Shown here piece by piece: positions 34,489 through 42,590 of a DNA stretch of 64,000 nt. The translations under genes and the position numbers were made by a program. The notes beneath the pieces were generated by a model. It was not told where the DNA came from and made no database searches. It saw only the letters and a list, made by a program, of their open reading frames with translations. Numbering within the stretch: the first letter of the stretch is position 1; each line of letters starts with the position of its first letter. This DNA comes from Ktedonosporobacter rubrisoli (GTDB taxonomy: Bacteria; Chloroflexota; Ktedonobacteria; Ktedonobacterales; Ktedonobacteraceae): the NCBI RefSeq assembly GCF_004208415.1, contig NZ_CP035758.1, positions 1,488,001 to 1,552,000 on the forward strand. The letters are read 5' to 3'.

Positions 34489-36580
34489 CTTGCGACCCTC
34501 CTCAAAGCGGACCATGCCTCCTCAAGACCGACTGAGGAAGATTCTTGCAGCTGCTCTACTTGTCTTGCAGAACCCTCAAAGCGGGCCATCTCACCTTAAC
34601 TCCTTCTTCTCGCCTGGCTGAGTACGCTCGATCTACACTTGCAGAATCCTCAAAGCGGGCCATCTCACCTTAACCCATTCATGCTGTAGTTGCTGCTCAT
34701 ATTAAGCAGCTGCACTTGCAGTACCCTCAAAGCGGGTCATGCCTCCTCAAGATCTGTTTTTCAACCCGGCACGCCGTCGAGAGAAGCCTTGCAGTACCCT
34801 CAAAGCGGGTCATCTCACCCTAACTGCGCGATTTCCTCATTGCGCGCGGTGTAACCTGCTACGCTTGCAGTACCCTGAAAGCGGGCCATGTCTCCTTAAC
34901 TGCAAACAGTGCTCTCTACCGATCCTGCTCTTCCTCTTGCAGTATCCTCAAAGCGAGCCATATCTCCTTAACATTAGTGCCGTCAACGATGTCGATATAC
35001 CCTTGAGCCTTGCAGTACCCTGAAAACGGGCCAAGCCTCCTCAACTGGATGGACCTCTTAAGTGTCACTAGAAAGGCAAGGCATCAAAGCGGGCCATCTC
35101 CCCTCAACGGCCATCTGCACTGTTTGAACAAGCCCGGCGGCAAAACTTGCAGTACCCTGAAAACGGGCCATCTCACCTTAACGACTTTGCCAGAGGCGAG
35201 GCGAGCAAAGGCTACGGCTTGCAGTACCCTGAAAGCGGGCCATCTCACCTTAACAGAACTGTTATTCGATGAATACAAGCTGTACGACATGCTTGCAGAA
35301 TCCTCAAAGCGGGCCATCTCTTCTCAACGCTGGTAAGGGCTAGCATCAGCGGCGACCATTAATTTCCTTGCAGTACCCTGAAAGCGGGCCATCTCACCTT
35401 AACTCAACTCGCTGAAAGTGTCCGCAAAAATGATATGTCTAGCAGTACCCACAAAATGGGCCATGCCTCCTCAAGCAAAATCCTCCTCTGCTTCTTCCTT
35501 CGACTCAGATCCGCTTGCAGTACCCTGAAAGCGGGCCATCCCTCCTTAACAACGCGGTATACCGTAATGTACGCCTCGATTGTTCCATACTTGCAGTACC
35601 CTGAAAGCGGGCCATCCCTCCTCAACTGGGTTGTATCAAATGATTGATAGGCTCGCGGAGTCTAGCAGTACCCTGAAAGCGGGCCATATCTCCTTAACCA
35701 TATGATACTGCCAACTCCCGTATCACCCTTGCACTTGCAGTACCCTGAAAACGGGCCATATCTCCTTAACCAAATCGTTGGCGCTATATGCCTCTTTGGC
35801 GAACACTTGCAGTACCCTGAAAACGGGCCATCTCACCTTAACTCAAGCAGGAACGCATAGAGACGATCCTCCGTGGACGACTTGCAGTACCCTGAAAACG
35901 GGCCAAGCCTCCTCAACGACGCTTCCTTGCTCCTGCATCAGCAGTTACAGGACTAGCAGTGCCCTCAAAGCGTGCCATATCTCCCTAACGCAGAAGCACG
36001 AGGCTTTAATCAATCCTCATTATCACCTTGCAGTGCCCTCAAAGCGTGCCATATCTCCTTAACATTGGATATGCACGTTACAAAGAAATGCAGCAGGAGC
36101 CTTGCAGTACCCTCAAAGCGGGCCATGCCTCCTCAAGATGAGCGATAAAATACCAGAGCCCCGTTATGCCACATCTTGCAGTACCCTCAAAGCGGGCCAT
36201 GCCTCCTCAAGTTTGCTCTAAGCGAGTATCACACAGGTCCCGTTCCGGCTTGCAGTACCCTCAAAGCGGGCCATGCCTCCTCAAGGGTGTGGTTATTGGT
36301 TAATGGTGTCGAGACTGTACAGCTTGCAGTACCCTCAAAGCGGGCCATGCCTCCTCAAGGGCTTAAGGACGCTCATCGTGATATCACTGGACTCTGCTTG
36401 CAGTACCCTCAAAGCGGGCCATGCCTCCTCAAGACCAGAAGAAAACCTGATGTGCTTAAGGCAGTAGTCTAGCAGTACCCTCAAAGCGGGCCATGCCTCC
36501 TCAAGAGGTAGATCTAAAAAATGTTCAGACCCTCAATGTCCAGCTAGCAGTACCCTCAAAGCGGGCCATGCCTCCTCAAG
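34489..36580 (-). CRISPR. Main CRISPR-like array, 29 repeats, no cas genes nearby
   Basis: A 37-base repeat recurs every 72-78 bases with non-identical spacers of 35-40 bases. On the plus strand it begins CTTGCAGTACCCT (sometimes CTAGCAG), has the core AAAGCGGGCCAT and ends CTCAAG or CCTTAAC. Repeats from 36101 to 36580 are virtually identical; lower ones vary at several positions and one (35072-35108) has lost its 5' part. CCC and GGG in the middle can form a short stem. Because decay is at the low end, I infer that the leader is at the high end and transcription runs on the minus strand. Confidence 0.85.
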
Positions 36581-36720
36581 CGCAGCCCTCTCTCGCGCAG
36601 GCGAGGGTATGATTTCCCATTTTGGACGCGCAAGCCCCTTTCCAGGGCGTTGTAGCGCGCCGCTTTTCCAGCCGCTTCCACCAGCTAGTATAGCATAAGT
36701 CACCTTTTTCGAAAATCGGT
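36581..36720 (-). promoter_or_regulatory. Probable leader and promoter of the array
   Basis: Directly beyond the last, best-conserved repeat. On the minus strand an extended -10, TGCTATACT (36687-36695), would drive transcription into the array about 100 bases away; no strong -35 is seen. The DNA beyond it (36700-36780) is AT-rich, as leaders usually are. Confidence 0.45.
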
Positions 36721-37453
36721 TTTTGCCCAAAAAGCGCCAGGATTTGCGAAGCTTTAATATTTACTTACACCCTTTTTATGCGCCACTACATGCACGTTCA
36801 ATGGCTCATGAGGGCAAGATTGGCCCGCTTTCTCAACCTCGCTGAGGAGGTTTTCGAATCAGGCCTATGGCGAGCCTTCATTTGAGCACTTCAGGCATCG
36901 ACACTCACTTTGTTCTTATGACCCGAATGTCCTGCTTCTCTTCTCCTCTAATCTTTAGCTTTAGGATATGTCAAGAGGCTAAATGCGCATATGGGGATAT
37001 ATAATAGCCTTTTGAGTGCTGCTGTACGGCTAGGCGCCAAAGTCAGGCAAACTGATTACGGCTCTAGGCACGCTATTCTACCAATTGATAGATTTACTCA
37101 AAGATCTCGCGATCGACCGGTCAGCCTCCACCTTCGTTATTGACGATCAGATAATTGCCGGTCTTGCTACGCATACCGTTTATCACAAATGGCTCGGGCA
37201 TTGCTGCGTCAAAGGAGACGTCAGTGCGCACATATTGAGCAAAACCCTCCTCATCCTCTGGCACCGCATGCTGGTATCTCGTTTGTATCGTGGCTTGCCT
37301 GCTCTCCTAGCTCGCCTTTGTCGAGCTAACCACATCGTATCCACGCTTAAATATAATAGGAAATAGAGAATATGATAACGCCTGCACTGATAATCACCAC
37401 CTCAGTTGATTGATTCATCTACAGGGAAGCGTTTCTAGAAAGTGGTGCGGCTC
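36721..37453. other. Region between array leader and flavoprotein gene
   Basis: No supported gene; the longest frame (37085-37366, plus) has no ribosome-binding site or family character. At 36821-36832 TGGCCCGCTTTC matches the array repeat in the opposite orientation, and AACCTC-GCTGAG-GAGGTT followed by TTC lies right after it (36835-36854). Confidence 0.4.
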
Positions 37454-37984
37454 TTACATATCCCCTTTGAGCTTGCGTACCTCCGAAACAAGCATGCCTC
37501 CGGGAACTTCATTGCGCGGTGGATAAAGCTCGGGATGATAGAAGATATGCACGCCATATTCTTCAAGGAGCTTCAAGCTGCGTCCAAAGGCAGGATGTTC
37601 GGCAAGCTTGCCTTTTCTCACGACCGGAACGGCCAGGATGGGCACTTTCATGCCGGTAAATTCGCAGAGCAAGCCTAAAGCCAGATTATCGCTAATTCCC
37701 AGCGCCCATTTATTAATAGTGTTGAAGGTCGCCGGAAAGACGAGCAGAGCATCAGCAGGCGGGAGCACATCAGGATCACCGGGGCGTTTATAGCTGCTGC
37801 GTACCGGATGGCCCGTGAGCTGAGTAAGCCGCTCGTTCTCCACAAAGCCTGTCGCGCTGGGCGTCAAGATAACGCAGACTTGCCAGCCATCGGCCTGCAG
37901 CAAGGGGATGTGATCATACAGTTGAACCGCTGCCCCGGCTGCGCATGCAATAATATAAAGGACATGCTGTTGTTCTTCATTCAC
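37454..37984 (-). CDS. Flavoprotein of the phosphopantothenoylcysteine decarboxylase-like family
   Basis: 176 residues from a GTG start with GAGAGG upstream; the ATG nearby is in another frame. LYIIACAAGAAVQLYDHIPL (about 9-28) is the FMN-binding first strand and helix. ADALLVFPATFNTINKWALG (about 77-96) matches the PATANTIxKxAxGIADNL signature. Relatives are LanD/EpiD, Dfp and UbiX, which bind FMN and act on Cys peptides or aryl acids. No lantibiotic or coenzyme A genes are adjacent. Confidence 0.88.
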   Translation of the reverse strand: MNEEQQHVLYIIACAAGAAVQLYDHIPLLQADGWQVCVILTPSATGFVENERLTQLTGHPVRSSYKRPGDPDVLPPADALLVFPATFNTINKWALGISDNLALGLLCEFTGMKVPILAVPVVRKGKLAEHPAFGRSLKLLEEYGVHIFYHPELYPPRNEVPGGMLVSEVRKLKGDM

Positions 37985-38060
37985 AATCTTTCACCTCTCA
38001 ATACTTCTTTGAGATCTTTCATCCTTGGATGCTTGCCAGATGGCGAGATGAGAAGCCGCA

Positions 38061-38500
38061 TTACAATGGAAGATGCTTCATAGCCTCATCAAGCGCTCCC
38101 AGCTCTGTTGGGGAAGCGCCCACATGGCAGAGGAACGCCTGCAGGGACTGTAAACGCAGCACAGGAACACGCGAAATAAAACGTGTCTCTGACAAACTTT
38201 GTGCAGCCTGCAGAGCGTATTGAAGGGCTTGTCCTTTCTTGCCTTGCAAGGCATACGTAGTAGCTACATCTACAATGAGCGTGGGTGGCCTATGCCTTGT
38301 GCTTCTATCAAGCTCCTCTAGCGTCCCTTGTAATATTTCCTGAGCCTGATCAACATAGCGCCTCCTGGTAGGTTCGTTCTGCGCCAACCGTAAGTAGCAT
38401 GCGCCTTGATAGCCTCTCTATTGGCTCGGCTCAAAATGCGCCCAGAAGGTCTTACCCCAATTTCGACCCGTCTCTCCCTTCCTGATAGGGATAAACGAGC
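38061..38500 (-). pseudogene. 3' remnant of a TPR regulator interrupted by a stop codon
   Basis: A 108-residue frame begins at a TTG (38387), but the same frame continues upstream as coding-like protein: FIPIRKGETGRNWGKTFWAH, then FEPSQ, a TAG at 38418-38420, then RGYQGACYLRL. The 3' part has TPR character (ATTYALQGKKGQALQYALQA). This looks like the C-terminal piece of an HTH-TPR protein of the kind encoded at 39518-40795, with one nonsense mutation and a lost 5' end. Confidence 0.7.
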
Positions 38501-38740
38501 CGGAACTACGTATTATACATATGATGCTCTTTAAACTCGATCATCTACTTCTCTTGAATTTATTCTCTACAATCGTGCAATATACCTCATTATTTATTAT
38601 ATAACACAATTGAGGAGAAAAATTTAATACTGGCTAGAAAAAATGAGAAGTTGCTTAAGAGCCCGTTTCCAAACGCCTTAGATGATATACTGTGAGAGTA
38701 TTCTATCTTTTTACATCTCTTGCAAGAAAGAAGGTTAGAC

Positions 38741-39442
38741 ATGGCGGCTCCAGCACTTCTTCCAACTGAAGGATCGCGTGTCCTGGCGATTCTGGCTCAT
38801 CCCGATGATGCCGAATTTCTGTGTGGTGGCACGATTGCCAGGCTTGTTGAAGAGGGATATGAGGTTCATTATTTGCTTGTGACACGAGGAGAAAAGGGAA
38901 GCGATGATCCTGAGATGACAGCGGCTCGCCTTGCCGAAATACGAGAACATGAGCAAAGAAAAGCAGCTTTCGCGCTAGGAGTACAGAGTGTCACTTTTTT
39001 AGAGGGCTACGTTGACGGAGAAGTGGAGGTAACCTTGACACTACGGCGAGAGCTCGTCTGGCATGTGCGAAAGCTGCGCCCTAATGTCGTCTTGACCTTT
39101 GATCCTTGGAAAAAGGACGAGCCGCATCCCGATCACCGCGCAGTAGGGATGTGTACGCTTGATGCTCTGGCTTGTGCGCGTGGAAGAATGTATTTTCCAG
39201 AGCAATTGGTGGATGGGACAGGTCCTCATCGTGTGAAGGATATCTATTATTTCTCCACAGATAGACCGAATCATTGGGTTGATATTACCAGTGTTATAGA
39301 CAAGAAAATAGCTGCGCTGCGTTGTCATGCTTGCCAGATGCTTAATTTTGACCCGGAAGAATATATTCGGCGCAAAGGGAGCCAGGCTGGCGCAGAACAT
39401 AAATATAAGTATGCTGAAATGTTCCATCGGGCTGTCTTTTAG
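38741..39442 (+). CDS. PIG-L family deacetylase
   Basis: 233 residues from the ATG at 38741, six bases after AAGAAGG; an upstream in-frame TTG is less likely. The zinc-binding motif LAILAHPDDAEFLCGG (about 16-31) and the later HPDHRAVG near 130 are the hallmarks of N-acetylglucosaminyl deacetylases such as those in mycothiol or bacillithiol synthesis. Length is typical. The neighbours do not reveal the substrate. Confidence 0.93.
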   Translation: MAAPALLPTEGSRVLAILAHPDDAEFLCGGTIARLVEEGYEVHYLLVTRGEKGSDDPEMTAARLAEIREHEQRKAAFALGVQSVTFLEGYVDGEVEVTLTLRRELVWHVRKLRPNVVLTFDPWKKDEPHPDHRAVGMCTLDALACARGRMYFPEQLVDGTGPHRVKDIYYFSTDRPNHWVDITSVIDKKIAALRCHACQMLNFDPEEYIRRKGSQAGAEHKYKYAEMFHRAVF

Positions 39443-39517
39443 CTTGGTGAGAAGGGCGCGGTTGCCATCAACCAGTATGGCAACCGCTTGATTCGTTCAT
39501 GAATTTTGTTGATGCAA

Positions 39518-40795
39518 TCAATACAATCCCAACTCAACACCCAGATTACATATGTAGGGATTGTTTGGAGCAAGCTCAGATAACATGTTATATAAACGAG
39601 TCGTTTCTACGATCCCCTGTTGAGAAGAGGCTACACGTGCATATTGTAACGCTTGTTTAGCCGTTTTGGCGCTCTTTTCGAATTCTCTATCCACAAGATA
39701 GCACTTTGCTTCTGTGAGGGGGAGATACATGCCTATCGGTAAGTTATTCTGTTGGAGATGCTTTTCAGCTGTCAATAAAGATTCCTGGGCATCTCTCAGT
39801 AACTCCTTTTTTGCACGACGGTGTGGCTGTTTCAGTAGGGCTACCAATTCATCATCAGTTGTGTGATATAAAGCAAAGCGCGTCAACGTTTTGGCGCGCT
39901 CATGATGAACCGCGTATAAACTGAAGGTTAAAAAAGTTTCATCCGGCTCTACTTTACCTTTATAGATGAGATTTGCTGCGGCATCTTGCCACTTACGACA
40001 TTGTAATTTGATTTTTTCGTCACCTTCCCCAAAGAGTGCTTCTATCTCTGCTCTTAAAAGATAGCAACTTCCTTTGAGCGGACCACGTGCATGCTCGGCG
40101 AGGGATAAAGCTGCTTGTATATCTTCACGCGCTTTGTTATGCCGATGCTGTGTAAGATGAACGCGCGAACGGCGATAGAGAGCGCTACTGAGGAGTTCTT
40201 TATCTTGTAGAGATGTGGCAAGCTCTACGGCTTGCTCCGCATGCCCAAGTGCTTGAGCATCTTGCTCATGATGCTGGGCAATGTTAATGGCATGTTGATG
40301 AAAGCGGCTAAGTAAATCTTGCCAATTCTCTTTTTCGGACCCTGGAGACTGATGGACAAGCTCTTCAAGTTCGCGGAGATGTTTATAAAAACGGTAGGAG
40401 GCTGTCATAGAATATCTATCAAGGCTCGTATGTGCAAACATGAGAATATCCTCATATAGCCCATATGCATTCTCATGTAGAAGATCTTTAATATGCTCAG
40501 GTGCGTCGGCATAACATCCAGCAGGAGCATCATCAAGAATACTTCGCCACGTCAGACCAAGGAGCATTGGAGGAATTCTAAGTACTTTACAAAGAAAAAT
40601 GCGTCTCTTCATTTCTGCTAGATACTCTAACTTTTCCCAATAGGCGACAGTTTGCCGATCAACACCACAGACAATGGCGAATGCCCCTTGTGATTTCCAT
40701 CCACGCTTGACACGATAATCTGCAATAACTTCTCCCATATGGGGAAGCCCGTAAAGTCCTGAGCGATATTTCCCATAATGAGATACGTCACTCAT
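39518..40795 (-). CDS. Helix-turn-helix protein with TPR domain
   Basis: 425 residues from the ATG at 40795 behind AGGAGAGG. An XRE-like helix-turn-helix lies at about 19-75 (VIADYRVKRGWKSQGAFAIV, VDRQTVAYWEKLE). The rest is about ten helical pairs with TPR character, such as DAQALGHAEQAVELATSLQD and AREDIQAALSLAEHARG. Such proteins are common in Ktedonobacteria and Streptomyces and may respond to peptides or phosphorylation; no target is evident. A fragment of a relative lies at 38061-38500. Confidence 0.85.
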   Translation of the reverse strand: MSDVSHYGKYRSGLYGLPHMGEVIADYRVKRGWKSQGAFAIVCGVDRQTVAYWEKLEYLAEMKRRIFLCKVLRIPPMLLGLTWRSILDDAPAGCYADAPEHIKDLLHENAYGLYEDILMFAHTSLDRYSMTASYRFYKHLRELEELVHQSPGSEKENWQDLLSRFHQHAINIAQHHEQDAQALGHAEQAVELATSLQDKELLSSALYRRSRVHLTQHRHNKAREDIQAALSLAEHARGPLKGSCYLLRAEIEALFGEGDEKIKLQCRKWQDAAANLIYKGKVEPDETFLTFSLYAVHHERAKTLTRFALYHTTDDELVALLKQPHRRAKKELLRDAQESLLTAEKHLQQNNLPIGMYLPLTEAKCYLVDREFEKSAKTAKQALQYARVASSQQGIVETTRLYNMLSELAPNNPYICNLGVELGLY

Positions 40796-41026
40796 AGTAA
40801 TCCTCTCCTTCTTCAAACAAAACCCACATATCCATCACCATTGTAACGTCTCTCAATGAATATATCAACTTTTCAGTATCCCAATTATGCTATAAATCTT
40901 CTCTGCATGCTGGACAGTTTTCTCTTGTTCCTCATTTTTCACTTCTGTTAAGCTTACTTCCAGAGAGTTGCCTGGCTACAGCTTTCATAAAGAGTAGGAT
41001 AGAAGTTGAGGCTATAAGGAGATATT

Positions 41027-41281
41027 ATGAGCAATGCTAGTAACAATCAATCATGTCCCCCAACGCAGCAAACGATATTGACCGTGCTGGGTCGGCTCAA
41101 TCAGGCCTATCGCGCCTATAACCCTTCGTTGCCCTCGCATATGCGCGTGCAGCTCACCACCACCTTCTATCAGCACTACAGATGGCTCTTGAGCTGGCGC
41201 ATCCCCTTTCGTTTCGATCAAGTGCAGCGCTGCTATCTTCCACTCGCTTCTCTCTACAACAGTATGTCAGGTGCTTATTAA
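41027..41281 (+). CDS. Small protein, first of a paralogous pair upstream of a receiver gene
   Basis: 84 residues, start behind AAGGAG. After a polar N-terminus it reads QTILTVLGRLNQAYRAYNPS, then HYRWLLSWRIPFRFDQVQRC. The pattern QTILxVL, a central W-L and a C-terminal Y-L is shared with the next gene. Small winged-helix-like fold possible; no family recognised. Confidence 0.65.
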   Translation: MSNASNNQSCPPTQQTILTVLGRLNQAYRAYNPSLPSHMRVQLTTTFYQHYRWLLSWRIPFRFDQVQRCYLPLASLYNSMSGAY

Positions 41282-41346
41282 GAAAGCTCATAGAGCAGCC
41301 TTGAATGGATGAGCGAAGAGAGCCATGAAGAGAAAGGATTTTGCGC

Positions 41347-41598
41347 ATGAAGAATGCTGGAGAGGGCGGCCTCAAGCCGTCGCGGCAAACTATACTGATC
41401 GTGCTGGATGCCTTGAGCCGAGCCAAGATGGTGCTACCAATCGCGCAGCTGGCCTATGAAAAGGAGAAATTGACGGAGACAATCAGGGCGTGTGTGGCCT
41501 GGCTTGACCACTACCAGGTAGCGTACCACTATGACAAAACGTGCCACATGTATGTGCTTGATCTGCCTGCTGAGAAACAGGAGGGAGCAGAGCCATGA
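41347..41598 (+). CDS. Small protein, paralogue of the preceding one
   Basis: 83 residues from the ATG at 41347 (AAAGGA eight bases upstream). It has QTILIVLDALSRAKMVLPIA (about 15-34), then CVAWLDHYQVAYHYDKTCHM. It aligns with the upstream protein at the QTIL and W-L segments. Its stop overlaps the start of the receiver gene by four bases (ATGA), so the two are coupled in translation. Function unknown. Confidence 0.7.
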   Translation: MKNAGEGGLKPSRQTILIVLDALSRAKMVLPIAQLAYEKEKLTETIRACVAWLDHYQVAYHYDKTCHMYVLDLPAEKQEGAEP

Positions 41599-42032
41599 AG
41601 CCTGTCTGTTTGTTGCCCGCTCTAGAGCCGGCGGTGGGCTCGATTCTTGTCGCCGACGATTCGCCCACGGTGCGCAAGATCCTTGAATATACCTTGCGGC
41701 GTGAGGGCTATCTTGTGCGTGCTTTCCCTGATGGAGTGAGCATGCTGCGCTGGCTGCATGGTGGTGGTTCCGTGCCACGGCTGATCTTCCTGGACCTGGT
41801 GATGCCGCGCATGGACGGCTACCAGGTCGCCAGCCATTTGCGCAAACAAGCGGCCTATGCCGGTACGATCCTGGTTCTGCACACGCGCTGCAACGGTCTG
41901 CTTGATCGCCTAAAAGCACGCTTGATTGGTATCGAGGGCTACCTGGCAAAGCCAAGCACCACGCAGCAGATCCTCAGCCTAGCTGGCCACTACTGCTCGC
42001 CGCCGCTTCCAGAGGAGGTTCTCTGGCCTTGA
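41595..42032 (+). CDS. Stand-alone response-regulator receiver domain
   Basis: 145 residues with no output domain. All receiver signature residues are present: the acidic pair in ILVADDSPTVRKILEY (about 17-32), the phospho-acceptor Asp in LIFLDLVMPRMDGYQ (about 57-71), Thr in LVLHT and Lys in GYLAKP. It resembles CheY-like or PilG-like single-domain regulators. No histidine kinase is in the window, so its partner lies elsewhere. It is coupled to the small protein before it and followed by another small gene. Confidence 0.9.
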   Translation: MKPVCLLPALEPAVGSILVADDSPTVRKILEYTLRREGYLVRAFPDGVSMLRWLHGGGSVPRLIFLDLVMPRMDGYQVASHLRKQAAYAGTILVLHTRCNGLLDRLKARLIGIEGYLAKPSTTQQILSLAGHYCSPPLPEEVLWP

Positions 42033-42086
42033 GCATTGCGGCAGTTCAACATACAGTCACTCTCAGTGGAGAAGGAGAGAGAGGAA

Positions 42087-42371
42087 ATGGGGCAGCATCG
42101 TGAATATTTGTGGGTCGTGGACGTCGTGCCCGCCGGGGAGGATGGGTGGGACTGGAGCCAGCTGGTAAGAGTCTATGCCGTCGATGAAGCGCAGGCGCGG
42201 ACCAGAGCCGAACAGCGTCTGGAGCAGCTCGCGCCCTTTGCCTGGCAGCTTGAACGCCTGCGCTGCTGTCCCCACGGCTTTCTCCTCTACCGGCGAAGGT
42301 ACCCGGGCTCGCGCCTGGTTGACGACGAAACCGGCGAGATCATTGAAGAGCAGCAACAAGAGAACTCCTGA
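42087..42371 (+). CDS. Hypothetical protein downstream of the receiver gene
   Basis: 94 residues from the ATG at 42087, with AAGGAGAGAGAGG upstream; a TTG at 42036 is less likely. The sequence EYLWVVDVVPAGEDGWDWSQ followed by a helix rich in Ala and Arg (VYAVDEAQARTRAEQRLEQL) and an acidic tail suggests a small alpha/beta protein. No family recognised. It ends before a GC-rich hairpin (42393-42420) and closes the four-gene cluster. Confidence 0.65.
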   Translation: MGQHREYLWVVDVVPAGEDGWDWSQLVRVYAVDEAQARTRAEQRLEQLAPFAWQLERLRCCPHGFLLYRRRYPGSRLVDDETGEIIEEQQQENS

Positions 42372-42392
42372 AGTGTTTCCCCCTTGAGCGTT

Positions 42393-42420
42393 GCCCTGGC
42401 CTCCGGCGCGAGGTCAGGGC
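42393..42420 (+). terminator. Hairpin closing the receiver cluster
   Basis: GCCCTG-G-CCT (42393-42402) pairs with AGG-T-CAGGGC (42411-42420) around an eight-base loop. It begins 22 bases after the last stop codon of the cluster. No T tract. Confidence 0.5.
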
Positions 42421-42554
42421 TGCAGGCCTGAGCAGATGTATGCGAAATGCACCGGCTGCTCCAGCAGAAGCGGGCGAATAGCATGATCATCAAGAGCCTC
42501 AAGATAGAGTGGCGCCTCGTTAGCCGTATAGTGCTGACTCAACCTTCATGCTGC

Positions 42555-42583
42555 TTGACTCGTATAGCTGAGCAATCTATACT
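42555..42583 (+). promoter_or_regulatory. Promoter giving an apparently leaderless AAA ATPase transcript
   Basis: TTGACT (42555-42560) and TATACT (42578-42583) are 17 bases apart, and the ATG follows after only seven bases, so the predicted transcript starts at or next to the start codon. No Shine-Dalgarno sequence is present. Confidence 0.6.
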
Positions 42584-42590
42584 TTGATGT

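Noticed and set aside
34739..36472. Open frames through the array on both strands (for example 34739-35023, 35010-35336, 35778-36062, 36176-36472)
   Set aside because: They follow the repeat periodicity and translate the repeat (CSTLKAGH..., QYPQSGPCLL...) with random spacer residues. They lack ribosome-binding sites and are artefacts of a stop-poor repeat.
34489..36580. Assigning the array to a specific CRISPR type
   Set aside because: The repeat was not recognised and no cas gene is present; a type call would be a guess.
36840..36870. tRNA-like TTCGAATC segment
   Set aside because: The GTTTTCGAATC string recalls a T-loop, but no acceptor stem or anticodon arm can be built around it.
37085..37366. 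93-residue plus-strand frame
   Set aside because: No ribosome-binding site and no recognisable motif; treated as non-coding.
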